DNA of 64,000 bases. Source: Brachyspira pilosicoli (GTDB lineage: Bacteria > Spirochaetota > Brachyspiria > Brachyspirales > Brachyspiraceae). Positions 9,061-19,200 of this stretch are shown here, one piece after another. A program made the translations under genes and the position numbers. The DNA is taken from positions 248,001 through 312,000 of the forward strand of contig NZ_JAWLPU010000002.1 in the NCBI RefSeq assembly GCF_036997485.1. The letters are read 5' to 3'. Each line of letters opens with the position of its first letter. Position 1 is the stretch's first letter. The notes beneath the pieces were generated by a model. The model worked only from the letters and a program-made list of their open reading frames with translations, did no database searches and was not told the origin of the DNA.

Positions 9061-9141
9061 ATTACAAATATAGTTATTGGGGGGTAGTCCAATCAACCTA
9101 AATATAATATCGTCTATTGCAATAATAACTTTAATATTTTT

Positions 9142-10095
9142 TTATTTTATTACAATTTTTATTATTCTATGAAAGTTTTTATATTCTATTTTCTCTATCT
9201 CATCGCTATTAAAACCAGCTTCTTTTAGTTTCTCTAATATAGTATAAGACTTTGAAGCATCTTCAAGCCCCTTAACTCCTGTAATACCCTCATCTTCAAA
9301 ATATTCATTATAGTCAAAACCAAGCCCTATATGATTAACTCCTATAGTGTCTGCAATATATTTTATATGATCAACTGCCCTATCTATTGTTTGTTTATCT
9401 TTATCTTCATCTACAAAATCTTTATAACAATTAAACCCCACTACCCCATTTAAATCCCTTATCACTTTTAACTGCTCATCTGTAAGGTTCCTCATACTGC
9501 CGCATAACTTCCTGCTATTTGAATGCGATGCTATTATAGGAGAGTTCGTAATATTAGCCACATCAAAAAAAGATTTATCATTCAAATGAGAAACATCAAC
9601 TATCATTCCTTTATCATTCATCTTTTTTATTACTTTTTTTCCAAGCTCCGTTAATCCTCTGCCGCTATCTCCCCTTACTCCTGTAGCAAGTTTATTCTCT
9701 TCATTCCAAGTTAAACTAGCATGCCTAACTCCATAATCATTATAATAACTATCTAAAATATCTATATTATCATCAATAGGCATTAACCCCTCAAAACCTA
9801 AAAAAGCATAAAACTTATTTTTGTTTTGTGCCTCAATCATCTCATCATAACTTTTTACAACTTCTATAATGTCATTACAATAATTAAGCTCTTTTTTAAA
9901 GCACTCAAATATCTCATTAGCCCTCTCAAAAGCTCTCTCGTAATTTTTTCTCTCAACCCATACAACAAATATACTTCCTCCAACCTTACCCTTAACCAAA
10001 TTATCGTAATGATATTTTTTTAATATATTATTCTCGCCTTTCAAAGTCTTTACAGCAATATCAGACAAAACATCAGAATGAGCATCAAAAATCAT
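9142..10095 (-). CDS. Membrane dipeptidase (M19 / renal dipeptidase family)
   Basis: The 317-residue enzyme is a zinc-dependent amidohydrolase-fold peptidase that hydrolyses dipeptides. Metal-ligand motifs are visible in order: DAHSD (His6, Asp8), GFEG (Glu102), VDVSH (His170) and ASHSNSR (His191). The family sequence MRNLTDEQLKVI and GVVGFNCY follow. No signal peptide is seen, so it is probably cytoplasmic despite the family name. The gene is monocistronic and ends in a hairpin terminator. Confidence 0.88.
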   Translation of the reverse strand: MIFDAHSDVLSDIAVKTLKGENNILKKYHYDNLVKGKVGGSIFVVWVERKNYERAFERANEIFECFKKELNYCNDIIEVVKSYDEMIEAQNKNKFYAFLGFEGLMPIDDNIDILDSYYNDYGVRHASLTWNEENKLATGVRGDSGRGLTELGKKVIKKMNDKGMIVDVSHLNDKSFFDVANITNSPIIASHSNSRKLCGSMRNLTDEQLKVIRDLNGVVGFNCYKDFVDEDKDKQTIDRAVDHIKYIADTIGVNHIGLGFDYNEYFEDEGITGVKGLEDASKSYTILEKLKEAGFNSDEIEKIEYKNFHRIIKIVIK

Positions 10096-10201
10096 AAGTA
10101 TTTTCCTTAAAATTTAATTTGCAAGAATAATATATCAATAAAAGCTATTTTACAATACACTTAATTAAATAATAATTAACACTCTTATAAAAATATTATA
10201 T

Positions 10202-12232
10202 TTAGAACTCATCGCTTCTGAATTGCTCATCAGTAAGCAAATTATTTTCTATTATTACGCTAAATAAACATTTTACTATATATTCAAAATTAGCATTTAT
10301 AAACTCTCTTGCTTTTTTAGCGTTAATAATTTCTTCATTAACATCACTTGTTTTTTCATTAACCCTATGTGCTAATGAATCTCTTATCTGATTAATTGCT
10401 ATCCAATTTTTATCAGGAAGTCTTCTTAAAGGTTTTCCTCTATTATCTTTTATAATATCTCCATTTGCATCTTTTTCTATTTCATTTGATGAATGAAAAT
10501 GATAGCATAATACATATTCTTTATTATTATATTTTATATTTATATTTTCTCCTTTCCATTTAGCAACTTTATTTGTAATTTCTTCTTTCATATCTTTATC
10601 AAAAATTTTATTGGCATAGGCATCAGCGTTTCTTACATAATCAAATAAACGCATAACTACAAGTTCTTTTCTTGTGTTGCTCATAATCTCATAAATATCT
10701 ATTAATACATTTTTGTTTTTTATATCAGTATCTTCTTTTAAAACTTCAGATTTGGCACATTCATTTATTAAGTTAATAATTAACTCATAATTATAAAAAT
10801 CTTCTTTGTTAAAAATATTTATGAGAGTTTCTGTATTATCTTTATTTGCCCTATGTAAAGATTCTAATAAATATTTTAAGATTCTTGTATATAAATCTTT
10901 GTCTAAATTATAATTTTGTATTATATAACTCGCTATATTACTGCAAAGTTCATATGCTTTTATATCAAATGCTATTGTTACAGCAGGTATACTGAATTCT
11001 AGTTTTTTTAAATGATAAATATTTAATTGTTCTAAATTTTCTCTGGCAGCATCATAATGAATATGCTCTTTTTCCTGCATTTCATATATTAGCATTATAC
11101 TTCTAAAAGCTTCATCCATAGCATATTTAAAAGAACTTTCATCTATAAATTTGAGAAGTCTTATAGATTCTTTTAAATATTCTAATGCTTTGTCAGCATT
11201 TCTTTTACATTCTTCTTCTTTATATATAGCTCTTCCAAGCAGCATAAAATAATCAGAGTCTTGAGGTAATACTTGAGAATATTGATGTATTACTTCATGT
11301 GCTTCTTTATATTTTCCATTTTCATAATAAAGATAAACCAAATTAATAATTGGATCTTTTATATATGGATGAACATTTCCATAAAAGTTTTCATAATTGT
11401 TTATACTTTCTTGAAATAGTTTTTCAGCATTTTTGTAATTTACTATATCTTTGTCTTTTAAATATTTTATTTTATATAATGTCCCTAAATTATTTTGTGC
11501 CATTGGTAAATAAGGCTGAGTTAATTTTGCATAATAGCACCATACATATATATAAGGATTTTTTATGATATCATATTGTTCCATTATATTATATATATCA
11601 TTTGAATTTGAATAAGCTATAAGATATTTATTATATTTTTCAGCTTTATTAAAATATTCTTCGGTATTAGACTTATTTATATTTTCTTGTACTTTTTCAT
11701 CTGTAATTTTATTCTCTTCATATGTTTCTTCATATTTATCGCTATAATATAGGGCAATATTATTTATTATAGCGGCATCAATTATTTCATATTTATAATC
11801 ATTTATTTCTCCTTCATATTTTGCAATAGATAATAATGCTGTTTTATTGTTATCATCAATTTCTAATAATTCTTTTGCTATTAAATATGCTTTATCAAAT
11901 TCATATTCAGTATAATAAATATGTATAAGTATTTCATATATATTTATATCTGCTTTTTTACCTTTACTTTCAAAATACTCTTTTATTTTTATAATACCTT
12001 TTTCTAAAAATTGACTTAATGCTATTGAATTTGGAGCATGTTGAAATTCTCTTATAATAACATTGACTGACTGAAGAAATTCTCCTATACCTATTCTATT
12101 ATTAATAAATTCATCACTGAAAGATAAGAATGCATTTTCTATATCTCCTGAATTTTTTTCAAAAAAAATTATCCATTTTTTTATTAATTCTCCTAATTTT
12201 TGTTTATCAAATTCATAATATAATTTTTCCAT
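10202..12232 (-). CDS. TPR-like protein with C-terminal HEPN-type motif, viperin partner
   Basis: This is a 676-residue soluble protein I do not recognise as a whole. The start was set at ATG 12232 because AGGAGA lies just upstream. An in-frame TTG at 12277 overlaps the previous gene and has no such site. Most of the chain is helical and repeat-like, with TPR-looking stretches such as YYENGKYKEAHEVI and DKALEYLKESIRLL. Near the end, NQIRDSLAHR (Arg617 to His622) fits the R-x4-H motif of HEPN ribonuclease-like domains and is followed by helices. The gene lies 41 bp downstream of the viperin homologue on the same strand, so the two should be co-transcribed. An effector or regulator role in antiviral defence is inference from that pairing. 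Confidence 0.6.
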   Translation of the reverse strand: MEKLYYEFDKQKLGELIKKWIIFFEKNSGDIENAFLSFSDEFINNRIGIGEFLQSVNVIIREFQHAPNSIALSQFLEKGIIKIKEYFESKGKKADINIYEILIHIYYTEYEFDKAYLIAKELLEIDDNNKTALLSIAKYEGEINDYKYEIIDAAIINNIALYYSDKYEETYEENKITDEKVQENINKSNTEEYFNKAEKYNKYLIAYSNSNDIYNIMEQYDIIKNPYIYVWCYYAKLTQPYLPMAQNNLGTLYKIKYLKDKDIVNYKNAEKLFQESINNYENFYGNVHPYIKDPIINLVYLYYENGKYKEAHEVIHQYSQVLPQDSDYFMLLGRAIYKEEECKRNADKALEYLKESIRLLKFIDESSFKYAMDEAFRSIMLIYEMQEKEHIHYDAARENLEQLNIYHLKKLEFSIPAVTIAFDIKAYELCSNIASYIIQNYNLDKDLYTRILKYLLESLHRANKDNTETLINIFNKEDFYNYELIINLINECAKSEVLKEDTDIKNKNVLIDIYEIMSNTRKELVVMRLFDYVRNADAYANKIFDKDMKEEITNKVAKWKGENINIKYNNKEYVLCYHFHSSNEIEKDANGDIIKDNRGKPLRRLPDKNWIAINQIRDSLAHRVNEKTSDVNEEIINAKKAREFINANFEYIVKCLFSVIIENNLLTDEQFRSDEF

Positions 12233-12273
12233 TTTTCTTTCTCCTTTTATAAATTGTAAACTACTTTTTTTAA

Positions 12274-13098
12274 TCAATTAGCTCTTTTGTACCTATCATA
12301 ATATTTATCAATACTATAATTCATTTTAAAAAACTCTTCATACAAATCAACATTATCATCAAATAAACTTCTTGAGTAAATATATTTATTATCAATGTTG
12401 TTAAAGAACCTACCTTTAGCGTCAAGCATTATGTAAGACGAAGTCATATTGTCATTGTTTTCACTGTAGATTATTTTTTCATTTGCTGCATGAGTATTCA
12501 AAAAATAATTAAACTCTTCATCGCTTATTAGAAGTTCTTTACATGAATTAAGATTTTCTATAGGAAGTACCTGAAATATTTTCCATTTGTTTGGAAGAGC
12601 TTTTGATATGAATGAGTTTAGATTCTCTTTATAATTGTATTTATTAACTACAGTGTTAATTTTAAGGTCTTTTTTATTTTCTTTTATTATAGCAGTTAGA
12701 TATAAATATTCTTCTTTCGTTATAGGTTTGCTGTTTCCTACACTTCTTCCAATTTTTATACATGTCTCTTTGTTTAATGAATCTATACTTAAACCAATAA
12801 CATTGCAGCATTCTAAAGTTGCTTTTAGTATAGAGTTATCTTTTAAAAACATTGAACCGTTACTTACTATACTTAATACATGACCCTGTGATTTTAGATA
12901 ATATATTAAATGAATATAGTTTTTGTATATAGTTGGCTCGCCGCCTACTAAGTTTATATACTTAAAAGGTTTAAGTTTTTCAGCTATTTTGAATAAATTT
13001 ATATTGCATGAATCTTTTGAAGCATAACAGAACTTACAATGCATATTGCAGTTATTGATAAAATGCCAATTAAGTTTTAAGCCATTAAAAATACTCAT
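12274..13098 (-). CDS. Viperin-family radical SAM protein (prokaryotic viperin)
   Basis: Viperins are radical SAM enzymes that dehydrate nucleoside triphosphates to 3'-deoxy-3',4'-didehydro forms, which act as chain terminators against viruses. The 274-residue protein has the [4Fe-4S] motif CNMHCKFC (Cys17, 21, 24) and SAM-binding GGEP (52-55). The rest follows viperin rather than generic radical SAM proteins: SIVSNGS (76-82), IGR (116-118), LKINTVVNKYN (145-155), KWKIFQVLPIE (171-181), ISDEEF (191-196) and SYIMLDAKGRFFN (221-233). Human viperin has FKINSVINRFN, RWKVFQCLLIE and SYLILDEYMRFLN at the same places. ATG 13098 was chosen over an upstream in-frame ATG at 13134 because GGAGG lies 8 bp before it. 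No nucleotide kinase gene is adjacent. Substrate choice (CTP, UTP or GTP) cannot be told. Confidence 0.88.
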   Translation of the reverse strand: MSIFNGLKLNWHFINNCNMHCKFCYASKDSCNINLFKIAEKLKPFKYINLVGGEPTIYKNYIHLIYYLKSQGHVLSIVSNGSMFLKDNSILKATLECCNVIGLSIDSLNKETCIKIGRSVGNSKPITKEEYLYLTAIIKENKKDLKINTVVNKYNYKENLNSFISKALPNKWKIFQVLPIENLNSCKELLISDEEFNYFLNTHAANEKIIYSENNDNMTSSYIMLDAKGRFFNNIDNKYIYSRSLFDDNVDLYEEFFKMNYSIDKYYDRYKRAN

Positions 13099-13171
13099 GA
13101 TAAATACCTCCGAATTAAACTCGAATATGTTCAAAGATATTTTTAACTAAGTATTTTTAGCTTATACTATA

Positions 13172-13200
13172 AATATAATATATTATTTATTTTAAATCAA
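13172..13200 (-). promoter_or_regulatory. Promoter of the viperin unit
   Basis: On the minus strand TTGATT (13195-13200) and TATATT (13172-13177) are separated by 17 bp. This gives a leader of roughly 65 nt before the ATG at 13098. It lies back to back with the dinG promoter. Confidence 0.6.
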
Positions 13201-13237
13201 TATATTTCATAATAAAAATAATAATAAAAAATATAAT

Positions 13238-13266
13238 TTGACAAAGATTTTAATATAATATACTAT
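13238..13266 (+). promoter_or_regulatory. Promoter of the JAMM-DinG gene, probably giving a leaderless mRNA
   Basis: TTGACA at 13238-13243 is followed by TATACT (15 bp spacer, 13259-13264) or TACTAT (17 bp spacer, 13261-13266). The ATG is at 13276, only about 10 bp past the -10 box, with no room for a Shine-Dalgarno. Confidence 0.6.
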
Positions 13267-13275
13267 CATTCAATA

Positions 13276-15813
13276 ATGAGTGAATATGATGTTGAAATAA
13301 ATAATGTTTTTTCTTTAGAAGCAATAAATTTTATGAGGAAATCTATAGTTGATTCCTACGGCAATGAAGTATATTTTGGAATCAATTTTAATTCTTTCGG
13401 CATATTAGATTATATAGAAGTAATGGCAAGGGGTAATAAAGATTCTGTACCTGCTATAATATCGCTTTCATTAGAGTTTGACGCTGTAATACATAATCAT
13501 CCATCAGGTCAGCTTACTCCTTCAAGGGCAGATTTAGCTATAGCAAGTGAGTTGGGCAATAATGCTGGAGTTGGATTTTATATAGTAAATAATGATGTTG
13601 ATGATTTTTATGAAGTTGTAAGGCCAATTAGAAAAGAGAATGTAAAAAATATAGATGCTCCTGATGCATTATTTATGTTTACAGAAAATGGGCTTTTAAG
13701 CAAAATATTAAAAAAATATGAATACAGACAAGAGCAGACTGAACTTGTAGAAGCCACAATAGAAGCCTTTAATACAAATAAACATTTAATATCCGAAGCA
13801 GGTACTGGAATAGGTAAATCATTTGCATATTTAATACCAGCTTTATTATGGCTTAAAGAAAATAAAACAAGAATAGTTGTTTCAACAAATACAATAAACC
13901 TGCAAGAACAAATCATAAATAAAGACTTACCGTCTATAATAGATGCTATAGCTCCAAATGTAAAATATGCTTTAGTAAAGGGGCGTAATAATTATGTATG
14001 CATTAAAAAAGTAAAAGATGCTTTGAATGATACTGATAAATTGGACTTTGAAGACCAGATTGAGTTTTTTCAAGATATTGACAATTGGCTCAACATTACA
14101 AAAGACGGCTCCATTACAGATTTAGGCTACAAACCAAAATCTGAATTATGGGAGATGGTTGCCTGCGATACTGACACTTGTACTCATAGAAAATGCGAAT
14201 ATTTAGAAGACTGCTATTTTTATAAGATGCGTAAACAACTCAATGCCGCACAATTATTAATAGTTAATCATCATGTACTATGTGCAGATTTATCTTTGCA
14301 TGCAGAAACTTCTGGCAGATACAGCCTGCTTCCAAAATATACAAAAGTGATAATTGATGAGGCTCATAATTTTGAAAACTCTGCTTCTAGTTATTTTGGA
14401 GATGAAGGAAGCAAGAATGGTATATTAAAAGCTCTTTTTTATATATCAAGAATAAAGAAAAATAAAAGGCTCGGCGTAATAGAAACTATTAATAATATTG
14501 TTAATCAAAATAAATCTTCTATAGAAATAGAGGATTATAGAGAATTATTAGAGCTAATTAATAGTGTACATGAAACAACTTCAAGAGTGAGAAATGTGGT
14601 AGACGAATCTTCAAAACAGTTTTTAAACTACTGCCACAAAAATATACAAACAAAAGAAGGCTTAGGATTTAAATTTAGAATATGCCCTGAAATAATAATT
14701 AACAATAAATGGAAAGAAGAAGGAATTAAACCTTTAAGAGAGATGGTTTTAGTTATTACTTCATTGGTTAATGCATGCGATAAACTTTATAAAAAATTCT
14801 TTGATATAGCAATAGATAAGGGATTTGATTATGAAGAGATAGCACAGATGAGCAATGCCTATCTTGAAAGACTTAAAAGACAATTAATCTCACTCAATGC
14901 TGCAATAGATTATAAAAAAGATGAATATATAAGATGGGTTGAAGCAAGAATAACTAAAAAAGGAAATCTCATACTTAATTGGCATCTTACCCCTGTTACA
15001 GTAGCTAAAAACTTAAATGATTATTTATATTTGAGGTTTGACACTGTTGCTATGTATTCTGCCACTCTCACAGTTTCAAAGAGTTTTAACTTCTTTTCTA
15101 ATAGACTTGGCTTTGACTATATAGAAAAAAACAAAAAGATAGAAATATATTTAGAGTCTCCTTTTAATTATAGAGACAATGCAAGGCTTTATATATCAAC
15201 CGATTCCCCAGACCCAGCAAGTGATAGTTTTAATGATTATACATCAAAAGTGCTTCTTAATGTATGCGATATTACAGGCGGGCGTGCATTTATACTTTTT
15301 ACGGCATTCTCTTCTTTAATGAAAGTTTATGAAACCACAGTTGAAAAGCTAAAAGAAAAAAATATTAATGCCCTTGCACAGACTGCTTCAATACATAGAC
15401 ATACTTTACTTGATATGTTTAAGGCTTCAGAAAATAATGTTTTATTTGGAGTGGATTCTTTTTGGGAGGGTGTTGATGTTGCAGGTAAAAATCTTGAGGC
15501 TGTAATTATACCAAAACTACCATTTGCTGTTCCTACAGACCCCATAAGCGAAGGAAGATACAAATATATCGAAGAAAATGGAGGAAATGCATTTTTGGAT
15601 TATGCTCTGCCTTTTGCTGTTATAAAGTTTAAACAAGGTTTTGGACGACTTATAAGAAGCAAAGAAGACAGAGGCATAGTGTTTGTATTGGATAAAAGAC
15701 TATATACCAAAAATTATGGCATGCAGTTTATAAACTCACTTCCAAATGCAAGCATATTGAGAGCAAGCATAAAAGAAATTTTTAAAGATATGAACAATTT
15801 CTTTGAGCAATAA
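13276..15813 (+). CDS. DinG/XPD-type Fe-S helicase with N-terminal JAMM (RadC-like) domain
   Basis: The 845-residue protein joins two parts. Residues 1-115 form a JAMM/MPN metalloprotease-like domain with an exact H-x-H-x7-S-x2-D motif (His73, His75, Ser83, Asp86, in HNHPSGQLTPSRAD) and a possible upstream Glu48, most like RadC. The rest is a superfamily 2 helicase of the DinG type: Walker A AGTGIGKS (175-182), four Fe-S cysteines (297, 302, 307, 313), a DEAH box (361-364), then SFWEGVDVAG and GFGRLIRS. Such helicases unwind DNA 5' to 3'. Bacterial DinG proteins more often carry an N-terminal exonuclease domain or nothing. The gene diverges from the viperin unit across 177 bp. Confidence 0.85.
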   Translation: MSEYDVEINNVFSLEAINFMRKSIVDSYGNEVYFGINFNSFGILDYIEVMARGNKDSVPAIISLSLEFDAVIHNHPSGQLTPSRADLAIASELGNNAGVGFYIVNNDVDDFYEVVRPIRKENVKNIDAPDALFMFTENGLLSKILKKYEYRQEQTELVEATIEAFNTNKHLISEAGTGIGKSFAYLIPALLWLKENKTRIVVSTNTINLQEQIINKDLPSIIDAIAPNVKYALVKGRNNYVCIKKVKDALNDTDKLDFEDQIEFFQDIDNWLNITKDGSITDLGYKPKSELWEMVACDTDTCTHRKCEYLEDCYFYKMRKQLNAAQLLIVNHHVLCADLSLHAETSGRYSLLPKYTKVIIDEAHNFENSASSYFGDEGSKNGILKALFYISRIKKNKRLGVIETINNIVNQNKSSIEIEDYRELLELINSVHETTSRVRNVVDESSKQFLNYCHKNIQTKEGLGFKFRICPEIIINNKWKEEGIKPLREMVLVITSLVNACDKLYKKFFDIAIDKGFDYEEIAQMSNAYLERLKRQLISLNAAIDYKKDEYIRWVEARITKKGNLILNWHLTPVTVAKNLNDYLYLRFDTVAMYSATLTVSKSFNFFSNRLGFDYIEKNKKIEIYLESPFNYRDNARLYISTDSPDPASDSFNDYTSKVLLNVCDITGGRAFILFTAFSSLMKVYETTVEKLKEKNINALAQTASIHRHTLLDMFKASENNVLFGVDSFWEGVDVAGKNLEAVIIPKLPFAVPTDPISEGRYKYIEENGGNAFLDYALPFAVIKFKQGFGRLIRSKEDRGIVFVLDKRLYTKNYGMQFINSLPNASILRASIKEIFKDMNNFFEQ

Positions 15814-15868
15814 AAGCTATTAAACTTGCAGTAAAACATATTAAATAGTTTAATAATATTTTATTATT

Positions 15869-15946
15869 TGCACTTTCGTGAAACGTGCACGAAGGGCGAA
15901 AACTTTGACGAAGTCCGCACAGAGAAGGCGGGAAAAAGTTGATAGA
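15869..15946. repeat. Dispersed intergenic repeat, module 2 copy
   Basis: It reads TGCACTTTCGTGAAACG, then AACTTTGACGAAGTCCGCAC, then GGCGGGAAAAAGTTGATAG. The flanks AACTTT and AAAGTT pair, while the loop carries the GACGAAGTCCGCAC segment that is also in the copies at 16150 and 43091 but absent from 51586. Confidence 0.7.
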
Positions 15947-16018
15947 AAATTATTGTTACAATATACATTTAAAATTTTTAAGTTCATCAAAATTTAGTTT
16001 TTATTTTTTTATTATTAT

Positions 16019-16078
16019 CGGGGACTAGCCCCCGAACCCCCACTTCTTTTGTTGCCACAAAGAAGCAAAAAGGCTGCA
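16019..16078. repeat. Dispersed intergenic repeat, module 1 copy (inverted)
   Basis: The reverse complement reads TGCAGCCTTTTTGCTTCTTT, then AAAAGAAGTGGGGGTTCGGGGGC, then TAGTCCCCG. This matches 42971-43032 and, more loosely, 4409-4513. A small reading frame starting at 16049 lies inside it and is not considered a gene. Confidence 0.7.
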
Positions 16079-16149
16079 TTTTTTAGATTAAAATACAGGC
16101 ATTATTATATAGTTTATAGATATTTCAAAACATACAACGCTATAGTACT

Positions 16150-16205
16150 TGCACTTTTTGGTTTTTTTGATGAAGTCCGCACCGCGAGCTGCGGGAAAAA
16201 GAACA
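16150..16205. repeat. Dispersed intergenic repeat, module 2 copy (short)
   Basis: It reads TGCACTTTTTGG, GATGAAGTCCGCACCGCGAG, then CTGCGGGAAAAAG. It is a third repeat block within the 470-bp gap between the helicase and the DUF4132 gene, and ends about 20 bp before the DUF4132 promoter. Confidence 0.65.
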
Positions 16206-16225
16206 ATAATAGCAGTAATAAAAAT

Positions 16226-16254
16226 TTGACAGAACAAATAAAATCAATTATACT
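16226..16254 (+). promoter_or_regulatory. Promoter of the DUF4132 gene
   Basis: TTGACA (16226-16231) and TATACT (16249-16254) have a 17 bp spacer, close to consensus. A GAGGTGG ribosome site precedes the ATG at 16284. Confidence 0.75.
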
Positions 16255-16283
16255 GTACAAAAATACTGTCAACGAGGTGGAAT

Positions 16284-19200
16284 ATGGAAAATAATAATGA
16301 AGAACAAATAAGAAATAAGTTTGAAAAAATATTACAATATGAAAACAATAAGGACGCATTTCTTAATTATTTTTATGGAAGAACAAACAGCTGCCATACT
16401 TCAATAAGGTATTACCTCACTGATGACCAAGAAATTTTCAAATTTTATTTTGATGAAAATACTAAAGAAGAAGATAAAAAAGCTTTATCAAGATACGCTG
16501 CAACTGTAATTAAATATATATATAAAGGCGATACTACCAATAAAATTTTAAGATTATGCGTTGGTGAAGATTTAGAAAAAGTATTAATGGAAAGTTATAA
16601 TATTACATATGAAAGAGAATATGGTACAAAATATGCTAAGTCTGGTTTAATCCATAATGAAGCAAATAAGTACATACAAATACAAGTAAATAATTTGGGG
16701 GGGTTTTTAGGATTAGAATATTATACTCCTAAAGACTTTAATCAATATTTAGAAAAAGTAAAAAATGATAATGAAATATTATTAAAAAAAGCACCTCATT
16801 TATTATTGACTATTTTTGTATACCTCATAAATAGAGATGATGATAAAAGCCTTATTAAACAATTATTAAATTATATAGACTCTCTGAAAATTAATGATGA
16901 AGAAACTACTGCACTGCTTTTTACTATAGCTGATAAAGATGAAGAAGTGTATAAAAGATTAATCAATATTTTAAATAAAGATAATAATATGATTTATTTT
17001 CTTGTAAATATATCACGTGAAATGTTAGGAGGATCAGTAAAATTATATAAAAGATTATTTAAAAGCTATTCAGAGGATAAACTATATTATTACTATACGA
17101 GAGAACTTATACCTGAATATTTAAAAATATGCTCTTTCCCTAAAGAATGTATTTTATTAAGCAAAATACTTAATGACAACACTCTTTTTATTTCTAAGCA
17201 TACATTGGAAGTAAAAAAATTATATGATGAAGACAAAGAAACATTTTATAGACTTTATGAGATAATAGAAAAATCAAAATTTGAACAATTATATCTTGAT
17301 TATGCTATGCTTTCATCAATTATGCTTGCAAGCGGTGATAATAAATATAATATTGATATTAATTCTATTGTAGCAAAGTTAAAAGAAATATGCGTGTATT
17401 TATTAGAAACAAATGTAGCTATTAAAAGTTTTGATGAAATAATTTCTAAAAGCATTAAATATGTAAAAGAAAATCCTTATAGCAATCATAGTCATTATTT
17501 GTCAGCTATAATGTCGCTTGACGAAGTAAATGATGAAGCATCAGAAATTACTACTAAATTATTAAAGCATTATGGAATATATGGTAAAATTTCTATTTAT
17601 GTTTCTACTCAGAAAATATTCTATAACAGAGATATTTTATCAATTAAAGAAAAATTAGTTAATGATAAAAAAGTACCGCTAAAAAATATTTATTTATCAT
17701 TATTAGACTCAAAAGATGATATTATCACTCTTATAAAAAATAATGTGGAAGAAACAAAATCTATTATGGAAGATAAATCATTTATCACTTCTATAACATC
17801 AAATATTCAAGGTACTATATCATTTATTAATTATATTTTCAGTGATGAGTTAAGCGGTTTAATTGATAATAAATTCGATTTTATTTTCAAAGTTCTCGAC
17901 ACAGCAAAATCAAAAGAAATAAAAAAACATTGTGTATCAGTAATCAGTAATAATGAAAGCATTGTAAGAAGCGAAGTAGAAAGATTAGCAAATGAAGGAA
18001 AAGAAACATCAAGAACAGTTTATAAAGAAATAATTAAATATTGGGATTTACAGAAGTTTGATGATGATTTTCAATTCAAAAGCGTTGAAGAAATAGAATC
18101 ATATTTAAATAAATACTATAATGAAGGACATGAAACTCTAATAAAAGATATAGATGAGAATATACTCTCTAATATTTTATTAAAAGATAAACAAACTAAG
18201 GCACCTTTAAAGATAGTTCAGTATGTGTTTATGGAATATGTGGCATTAAAAGAGCCTTCTATATTAAAAGACTGCAACAAGATAGCAGAGTTCTTTGATA
18301 TTGATTCATTTAGAAATGCACTTGATAATATATATACCAATTGGCTTAACAATAAAGCAGATACAAAATTAAAAAATATACTTATTCCATATTGTATTTT
18401 CCAGCCTGAAGATAAACTCTTAAAATTAAAAACTCAAATTGAAGAATGGGCATTAAATTCAAGAGGAGCATTAGCAGCACATGCAGTATATGCTATAGCA
18501 TTAAATGCAAGGAAATTTGCATTAGTTTTAGTTGATACAATGTCTGTAAAAGTAAAAAATAATCAGGTAAAAAATGCTGCTAAAGATGCATTAAAAAAGA
18601 CTGCAAAAGCATTAGAGATTTCAGAAGATGAACTAATAGATAAAATAATTCCAGATTTGGACTTTGATAAAAAAGGAATGAGAGAACTTCATTACGGAGG
18701 AGAGGCAAACAGAGTATTTAAACTTCAAATAAAAAATGATTTCACTATCGAAGTAACAGATTCAAATGACAAAGTTTTAAAATCTTTACCTGCACCAAAC
18801 AGCAAAGACGATAAAGCAACAGCTGATGCAGCTAAAAAAGAATTAACTTTGATAAAGAAAAATATAAAAATGATAAGCTCTAATCAAATGAGAAGATTAA
18901 ATAAAGTATTATTAAATGGAAGAAAATGGTCTTATAAAACTTTTAATGAGCTTTTTGTTGACAACCCTATAATGAATATATTTGCTTTAAAGCTTATATG
19001 GGGAGTTTATAATGAAAATAATAATTTAATAGAAAGTTTTAGATATATGGAAGACGGTTCTTTCAACACTTTTGATGAAGAAGAATATATATTTGAAGAT
19101 AGTCTAAAAAACAAAAAAAATATTACTTTAGTTCACCCAATAGAATTAGACGAAGAGAAATTATCAAAATGGAGAAATCAATTAAACGACTACGAAATAT

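Noticed and set aside
8864-9096. Two overlapping minus-strand open frames downstream of mnmE
   Set aside because: They lie in the repeat and terminator region; composition and frame do not look coding.
12233-12277. TTG start for the HEPN/TPR-like gene, giving 691 residues
   Set aside because: The ATG at 12232 has AGGAGA just upstream, while the TTG lies across the preceding stop with no ribosome site.
16049-16294. 81-codon open frame before the DUF4132 gene
   Set aside because: It lies across repeat modules and the DUF4132 promoter, has no ribosome site and reads as translated repeat. It is not a gene.
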